Assembly: GCA_937775295.1 (NCBI GenBank)
Contig: CALKBZ010000016.1
Span: forward strand, 1-44,192
DNA length: 44,192 bases
From: an uncultured Opitutales bacterium
GTDB taxonomy: Bacteria; Verrucomicrobiota; Verrucomicrobiia; Opitutales; Coraliomargaritaceae
Direction: 5' to 3'
Under the pieces are notes generated by a model that was given only the letters and a program-made list of their open reading frames with translations, was not told where the DNA came from and made no database searches. How positions within the stretch are numbered: position 1 is the first letter of the stretch; every line of letters starts with the position of its first letter. The position numbers and the translations under genes were made by a program. Positions 39,488 through 44,192 of this stretch are shown here, piece by piece.

Positions 39488-40975
39488 TTATTCCAAAATA
39501 CACTCTGGGTTGGGTATGGATGGTATCGGAGCGTTTGTTTCTTTCTGCCAGGCACTCATCTCTTTTTTCAAGCGTGATGCCAGCTCGGGCATTGAATCGA
39601 TGATGTTATTCTGCTCACCTGCATCTTTGGAGAGATCGTAGAGCGCGAAGCTTTTGTCTTCGAGGAACTGAATCATCTTGTATTGACCGCGCACCATACT
39701 CGTCGAAGGGAAACCACGCCATGAGGTGGTTTTGCCATTCGGCAGGTCGAACTCCAAGCCGATCCCCCAGAGGTAGAGCGGATAGTGCCAGAACAGGCTG
39801 CGGTCTTTGATTTGATCGCCGAAGAAGAGTGGAGAGATATCGGTTCCGTCGACCGGTTGAGTGGTCGGTAACGGCGCATCTCCTAGACTGGCCAGAGTCG
39901 GTAGGAAATCGACACTGGCGATGGCTGTCCCCGATGTGCTGCCCGGCTTGATTTGACCAGTCCAGCGAGCACACGCAGGAACACGCACGCCACCTTCAAA
40001 CAGTGATCCCTTCACACCGCGCAGAGGTGCAAGCTGACTCACAGTGTGTAGTCCTCCATTATCGCTGGTGAAAATGATGATCGTATTCTCCGCAAGTCCC
40101 AGTTCATCCACTTTGGCTACCACGCGTTTGACTGATGTATCGACCGCTTCAATCATGGCCGCGTAGGTAGGAATGATGGCTTTTTTATATTGTGGACTCA
40201 GCTTTTTCAGCTCCCGTTGTTCAGCAAAAGGCATGGCATCGAGCTTGGCCTGATATTTTTCAACAATTGGACTTCTGGCCTGATATGGGGAGTGCACATC
40301 CCAATGAGACAGATAGAGAAAGAACGGCTTATCTTTGTTATCTTCAATAAACTGCAGAGAGCGGTTAGTCAGATTTTCGGCGACATCGATATTTCCGTAA
40401 AAGGACTCATGTGGCCCGCCGATTCCATCACCAGAACTGATGTCAAAACCCTGTGTGTCCCCTCCCAAATGCCATTTCCCAAGCCGTGCAGAAGTATAGC
40501 CCGACTGCTTGAGCACCTCTGGTATGCAGATAAAATCGGCGGGGAGGTTGTTGGTAATCTCAAATTGTTCTCGGGCCTGCTTTTTCAACTCCTTATCTTT
40601 GCGTTGAGCCGCCGGAACCAGCAGACGCATCCAGCTTGGGTCTCCTTTCGAGGCCCCACCTGGAGTATAGATATGGGTACGCGGAGTGTAGGTTCCCGTC
40701 ATCAGGCAGGCTCGTGTCGGAGCACAGTTCGGACCACTGGAGTAGGCTTGGGTGAAGTTAATTCCGGCGGCGGCAAGCTGGTCTATATTCGGAGTTTCAA
40801 AGAGCTTCGCCCCCATATATCCCACATCCTGCCAGCCGAGATCATCCACCAGAATGAAAATAATATTCGGTTTATCGGTTGGCGCTCTGAGTGTTTCCTC
40901 AGCGGCAACTCCGATGCCGCAGATACCCAGAGTGCAGAAGCTGAGTGCTGAAAATAAAAGTGTGTGCTTATTCAT
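39488..40975 (-). CDS. S1-family sulfatase (arylsulfatase A type)
   Basis: A 495-residue exported sulfatase with signal peptide about 1-25. KPNIIFILVDDLGWQDVGYMG gives Asp44-Asp45; GPNCAPTRACLMTGTYTPRTH has Cys84 in CAPTRA for formylglycine. LGKWHLGGDTQGFD, LYLSHWDVHSPYQARSPIVEKYQ, IIIFTSDNGGLHTVS and LRGVKGSLFEGGVRVP are typical of the branch with arylsulfatase A and algal-glycan exo-sulfatases. It starts 12 bp after the rhamnosidase gene, so it is in one operon. The joint action suggests sulfate removal from a rhamnose-containing polymer or from fragments released by the GH78 enzyme. Confidence 0.94.
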   Translation of the reverse strand: MNKHTLLFSALSFCTLGICGIGVAAEETLRAPTDKPNIIFILVDDLGWQDVGYMGAKLFETPNIDQLAAAGINFTQAYSSGPNCAPTRACLMTGTYTPRTHIYTPGGASKGDPSWMRLLVPAAQRKDKELKKQAREQFEITNNLPADFICIPEVLKQSGYTSARLGKWHLGGDTQGFDISSGDGIGGPHESFYGNIDVAENLTNRSLQFIEDNKDKPFFLYLSHWDVHSPYQARSPIVEKYQAKLDAMPFAEQRELKKLSPQYKKAIIPTYAAMIEAVDTSVKRVVAKVDELGLAENTIIIFTSDNGGLHTVSQLAPLRGVKGSLFEGGVRVPACARWTGQIKPGSTSGTAIASVDFLPTLASLGDAPLPTTQPVDGTDISPLFFGDQIKDRSLFWHYPLYLWGIGLEFDLPNGKTTSWRGFPSTSMVRGQYKMIQFLEDKSFALYDLSKDAGEQNNIIDSMPELASRLKKEMSAWQKETNAPIPSIPNPECILE

Positions 40976-40987
40976 GTAAGCACCATT

Positions 40988-43681
40988 TTATTGGATGTCA
41001 CAATTCGTTTCGTAATTTGCAAAGCTGGCATTTGCCTTAAAGACAACCGCAACGCCTTCTGGAGCCGACACGTTCACCTGCAACTGCCCTTTCTTCAATT
41101 TCCATGCGACACGCACGGGCCCTTTAGGCGTCGCCATGGCACCGGAGGCTGAAGTCAGATCACCGATCCATGGGCTGATCTCAAAGGCCTGACCACCTGC
41201 TTGTGTTTGGCGGATGCCGAGAACGATACTGTTCAAAAAACTGATCGGACTGGAAGCCCAGGCATGGCAATGGCTGCGCGTCGGAAAGCCGCGGGTATCG
41301 AACTGGCTACCGGCAAACATTTCCCAGACGGTGCTGGCACCGGCATCAATCATCGGCTGATAGTTGCTGCGGATGGAATCGAGCAGCGCATCATACTCGC
41401 CGGCCTTCTCAAGCGCTTCATACATAAACTGCATGGCGAACGGCGCTCCGATCGTGGTCATTCCTTTTGGCGGATGGAGCAAGTTATTGAGCGCTTTGCC
41501 CCGAATTGCGGATGAAGCCACATCGCACATGATCGAAACCATCGAGGTGTGCTGGCAGGTCTTATCACTCGGTTTGCCCGTGGTGTCGAGCAGCGCATCC
41601 GGGTAGCTGCTTTTTGCATCGTCCCACTGCGCGTTGATGGCGCGGATGAGCTTATTGCGCCGCGCACGAATCTTTTTCAGTGCAGCGACATCGCCCAGCA
41701 CTTCGGCACATTTTTCGGCAGCCTGCTGAGCACCGGCCAACAGCATGCTATTGTGCAGCACCGTTTCGTTCTCGTCGTCGATCGGGGTCCAGTCGAGCAT
41801 GTTCCACATGGGGCCACTAAAGAGGCCGTGCTCATCTTTGTATTGCTCCGCACCCTCCAGATTTTTCAGGACGGCAGGCCAAAGCTTTTTCAGGAACCGT
41901 TTATCACCACTGTGGAAATAGTGCTCCCACACGTGAATCCCCCATAGGAAACTCCAGGCCGATAGGATGCAATCCCACGCCGACGGCACTTGACAACCCA
42001 CCATGGGAAAATGCTCCAATGACTGCGCACCGAGCTCCAAGCTACGCGCGGAGACATCGTAGTTACCATACGCAGCGTAAGCATAGAGCGCTTCATTGCG
42101 GGCATCGCCGATCCACAAAGTCTGCTCATAGAGCGGACAATCGGTAAAGGTATCTTCCATGCAGAGCTGCAAGGTGCGCTCGGACATTTTCCAGATTTCA
42201 TTCAAAGCGGGATCACTCGACTTAAATGCTTCGACCGGTTTGACCGGAGCGGTCGATTCAATGATGCGCAGCGACTTGATTTCCACCGGCGTCTTTTGCT
42301 TGCGCAAGGTGACAAACAGATATTGCCCGGCGCGGCGCTTGAGCGAGGTAAAGCGGTTGACGCCCTGCTTGGTAATGTAGCGCAGACCGTTGCGGTTGAA
42401 CGGCAGCGTATGCTGAATAGTTCCATCGGGCGTGATGTATTCGACCGCGTTCAGATCCACAATCACGCCGGCCTCAGCTTTAATCGACAATTCAAAATAG
42501 CCGCAGGTCTGCTCGCCGAAATCGTAGCAGAGTTCCACGTCGCCTGTTCGAGAAGGATGGACGATGCCATCGCGGACGACTCGTGGAGCCGTCCCGACTT
42601 CTTCGCGCTTATAGAATTCAGCCGCCGGGTCATGCATGAAGACCTGCTCTTGCGGCAGGTTCAGAGCGGAGAACCCAGTTGGGTAGTGTTCAATCGCCTT
42701 CAACCAGCGTTTTTCAACCTGTTTGGCCTCTTTGTGCTCAAACGAAAACCAGCGGCGATCGTTATCGAGGAACAGGCACTTTGCAGCGATTTCAACCGTC
42801 CAGTCGCCCCACCCCTTCAAGTTGAGCCACGGAAATGCGAGCTCTTTATTATGACCGTAAAAGCTGATGCAGAAAAACTGGACCGTGTGCTTGCCCGGCG
42901 ACAGCGTCACCTTACCGGTTTTGCGCAGACGTCCATTCACAGAGACCTGCCACTCTTCGGATGCAAAGTTAAACTGCTGCTTCGAGCGGACGCTGAGCGT
43001 CGCGCTCAACACCACCGGTCGGCTGGAATAATGATTGGCTTCGATCAGTTCGCCATGCGCCAACTGCGCGACGGGCACGCACCAATGCGGCGCACTCTTC
43101 TTGACGTGGGCAACGGTCGGCTCGCCTTGCGGACGGCGTGGCTTTTTCGTCAGCAGCCCGGTATTGCGCACGACCAGTTTCCCAGGACGTTTGAGCTCAA
43201 CGGCAGGCTGCCAGTCGAGCACGGTTGCAAGGCGCGCGTCGTATTCCTCGAACGCCTCCATCTGGATGGAGACTTTCGGAGTCCACTGCTGCCACGCCTG
43301 CGAAGGCGCGGCTTGCCAGCTGGAGTCGGTGCCGATCACACCACCATCAACCAGCAGCGCGGCGCGTAGCCCCGCCGCCTGTGGAATCTGGTGGAAGGTG
43401 CCAATGCCGAAGTAGCGGGCAATGACTTCGATCTTATTGGTGCCCGGCTTGAGCGCGGCGGAAATATCGTGTTCGTCATATTGATAATGATCGGGATAGG
43501 CGCGCGCCGGCCCGTCATGGATCCACTTGCCGTTAATCGAAACGCGATACCAGCTATCCGCCGTAATTTGCAGGCGCCCAGCGTCGACCGCATTGACCTC
43601 GAACTCGTGCGAAAAGAGCACCGTTTGATTATAAGACAGCTCATCATTCTGAGCACACCAGATCCATTTAGATTGTTTCAT
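40988..43681 (-). CDS. GH78-type alpha-L-rhamnosidase
   Basis: An 897-residue protein without evident signal peptide. The N-terminal half holds beta-sandwich domains (KWIWCAQNDELSYNQTVLFSHEFEV; ITADSWYRVSINGKWIHDGPAR). The catalytic (alpha/alpha)6 part starts near 500: LQLCMEDTFTDCPLYEQTLWIGDARNEALY, the GH78 segment with the general-acid Glu region, followed by WSFLWGIHVWEHYFHSGDKRFLKKLWP and STVWEMFAGSQFDTRGFPTRSHCHAWASSPISFLN. A C-terminal beta domain (PWIGDLTSASGAMATPKGPVRVAWK) is usual. Shine-Dalgarno AAGGAA. It leads the operon with the sulfatase and Dabb gene. The DCPLYE sequence differs from the common DCPQRE, so alpha-L-rhamnosidase specificity is not certain. Confidence 0.88.
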   Translation of the reverse strand: MKQSKWIWCAQNDELSYNQTVLFSHEFEVNAVDAGRLQITADSWYRVSINGKWIHDGPARAYPDHYQYDEHDISAALKPGTNKIEVIARYFGIGTFHQIPQAAGLRAALLVDGGVIGTDSSWQAAPSQAWQQWTPKVSIQMEAFEEYDARLATVLDWQPAVELKRPGKLVVRNTGLLTKKPRRPQGEPTVAHVKKSAPHWCVPVAQLAHGELIEANHYSSRPVVLSATLSVRSKQQFNFASEEWQVSVNGRLRKTGKVTLSPGKHTVQFFCISFYGHNKELAFPWLNLKGWGDWTVEIAAKCLFLDNDRRWFSFEHKEAKQVEKRWLKAIEHYPTGFSALNLPQEQVFMHDPAAEFYKREEVGTAPRVVRDGIVHPSRTGDVELCYDFGEQTCGYFELSIKAEAGVIVDLNAVEYITPDGTIQHTLPFNRNGLRYITKQGVNRFTSLKRRAGQYLFVTLRKQKTPVEIKSLRIIESTAPVKPVEAFKSSDPALNEIWKMSERTLQLCMEDTFTDCPLYEQTLWIGDARNEALYAYAAYGNYDVSARSLELGAQSLEHFPMVGCQVPSAWDCILSAWSFLWGIHVWEHYFHSGDKRFLKKLWPAVLKNLEGAEQYKDEHGLFSGPMWNMLDWTPIDDENETVLHNSMLLAGAQQAAEKCAEVLGDVAALKKIRARRNKLIRAINAQWDDAKSSYPDALLDTTGKPSDKTCQHTSMVSIMCDVASSAIRGKALNNLLHPPKGMTTIGAPFAMQFMYEALEKAGEYDALLDSIRSNYQPMIDAGASTVWEMFAGSQFDTRGFPTRSHCHAWASSPISFLNSIVLGIRQTQAGGQAFEISPWIGDLTSASGAMATPKGPVRVAWKLKKGQLQVNVSAPEGVAVVFKANASFANYETNCDIQ

Positions 43682-43907
43682 CGTTCATTCCTTTTTGTAG
43701 CCCGCGCTTCGTGGAGGCAAATTATTCTGCGTGATTGGCACCTCTGAAAAGACCATGTTGGCGGCTGCTAGATCTAAAATGATTAAAGGGAGGGTTCCAA
43801 TGAAGTTCTAAAAGCTAAAGGCGGAACCACGAGTCAACAACATTAAACAACAAGGTGCAATTACCAGCACAGTCAAGCACCCGGGAGTAAGCTCCGAGGC
43901 ATTCACC
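43682..43907. other. Region upstream of the GH78 gene
   Basis: No gene recognised. On the minus strand 43726-43769 reads RQHGLFRGANHAE and a stop, close to RQNGLFRGA in the N-terminus at 35492-36013, so a short remnant of that signal sequence. No certain promoter. Confidence 0.4.
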
Positions 43908-44182
43908 TGGAGGGCAACGCTCTGTCGTTGCCACACACTCGTCCCACACCATGGCAACGACGGAGCGTTGCCCTCCAAAAAGCCGATAGCAAGCTTCGCG
44001 GCATTCGCCTGGAGGGCAACGCTCTGTCGTTGCCACACGCTCGTGCCACGCCATGGCAACGACGGAGCGTTGCCCTCCAAAAAAGCCAGAGCAAGCTTCG
44101 CGGCATTCACCTGGAGGGCAACGCTCTGTCGTTGCCACACACTCGTCCCACACACATGGCAACGACGGAGCGTTGCCCTCCA
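43908..44182. repeat. Three 102-bp tandem repeats, each a long hairpin
   Basis: Hairpins lie at 43908-43977, 44010-44079 and 44112-44182. Each has 25-nt arms (TGGAGGGCAACGCTCTGTCG plus TTGCC, and the near-perfect reverse complement), with 24 of 25 positions pairing and one T-G wobble, and a loop of about 20 nt. The linker ends AAAAAAGCCGA/GCAAGCTTCGCGGCATTC. Only single-base differences separate the units. The array may continue past the window. Open frames through it are by-products. Confidence 0.9.
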
Positions 44183-44192
44183 AAAAAGCCGA

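Noticed and set aside
42296-43369. 357-residue open frame on the plus strand
   Set aside because: Antisense to the GH78-type gene, with no recognisable domain.
43908-44182. CRISPR array
   Set aside because: Whole 102-bp units are nearly identical including the linkers; there are no variable spacers.
43808-44183. Overlapping open frames with repeated GNAPSLPW/WQRQSVALQ-like peptides
   Set aside because: They run through the 102-bp hairpin repeats in several frames; repeated DNA, not real genes.
1-44192. tRNA or rRNA genes
   Set aside because: No cloverleaf-like or rRNA-like segments were noticed on reading; a covariance search was not possible.

Overview
The window looks like a stretch of a marine, sulfated-polysaccharide-degrading member of the Verrucomicrobiota (Coraliomargarita/Lentimonas-like Opitutae would fit). 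This is inferred from gene content, not from a marker gene. The signs are five exported S1-family sulfatases, glycosidases and an esterase, a PEP-CTERM-like protein, a PVC-type dehydrogenase/cytochrome c/ThuA protein, autotransporter-type beta-strand passengers and DPDGDG calcium-binding repeats. No rRNA, tRNA or CRISPR array was seen.

Layout. (1) 1-7.2 kb: a truncated secreted protein, a GxxExxY gene inside a perfect 25-bp inverted repeat, a GH130 enzyme, a decayed DUF4143 ATPase, a small PEP-CTERM-like protein with a clear terminator, and a LacI-type regulator. (2) 7.2-11.1 kb: a very large secreted glycosidase-like protein whose signal peptide is cut off by an in-frame TAG. Its leader resembles that of the first gene. 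(3) 11.3-13.4 kb: an Abi_2/HEPN gene, then repeats. (4) 13.4-22.8 kb: a leftward catabolic block made of a Tat-exported metallophosphoesterase (frameshifted), a sulfatase, a second sulfatase, a small secreted beta protein, a third sulfatase and a sialate-O-acetylesterase-type enzyme. (5) 23-25.4 kb: repeats around a HigBA-type toxin-antitoxin pair. (6) 25.5-29.3 kb: another sulfatase plus an intact paralogue of the metallophosphoesterase. (7) 30.1-31.6 kb: an AbiEi/AbiEii pair. (8) 32.2-38.2 kb: a ThuA/cytochrome c/PVC-dehydrogenase protein (frameshifted), a Gfo/Idh/MocA oxidoreductase and a sugar isomerase/epimerase, divergent from a PAS-AraC regulator. (9) 39-43.7 kb: an operon of a GH78-type rhamnosidase, a sulfatase and a Dabb lipoprotein. 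(10) The right edge carries three 102-bp tandem repeats, each a long hairpin.

How it may work together (inference): exported sulfatases, the esterase and the phosphoesterases would strip sulfate, acyl and possibly phosphate groups from an anionic glycan. GH78, GH130 and the large glycosidase would cut the chain, and the oxidoreductase and isomerase would process unusual monosaccharides. LacI and AraC regulators would control parts of this.

Two themes stand out. First, small selfish or defence modules (GxxExxY, Abi_2, HigBA, AbiE) alternate with the catabolic blocks and sit among a modular, dispersed intergenic repeat family. Second, an unusual number of genes carry single-base frameshifts or nonsense codons, which could be real decay or assembly error.
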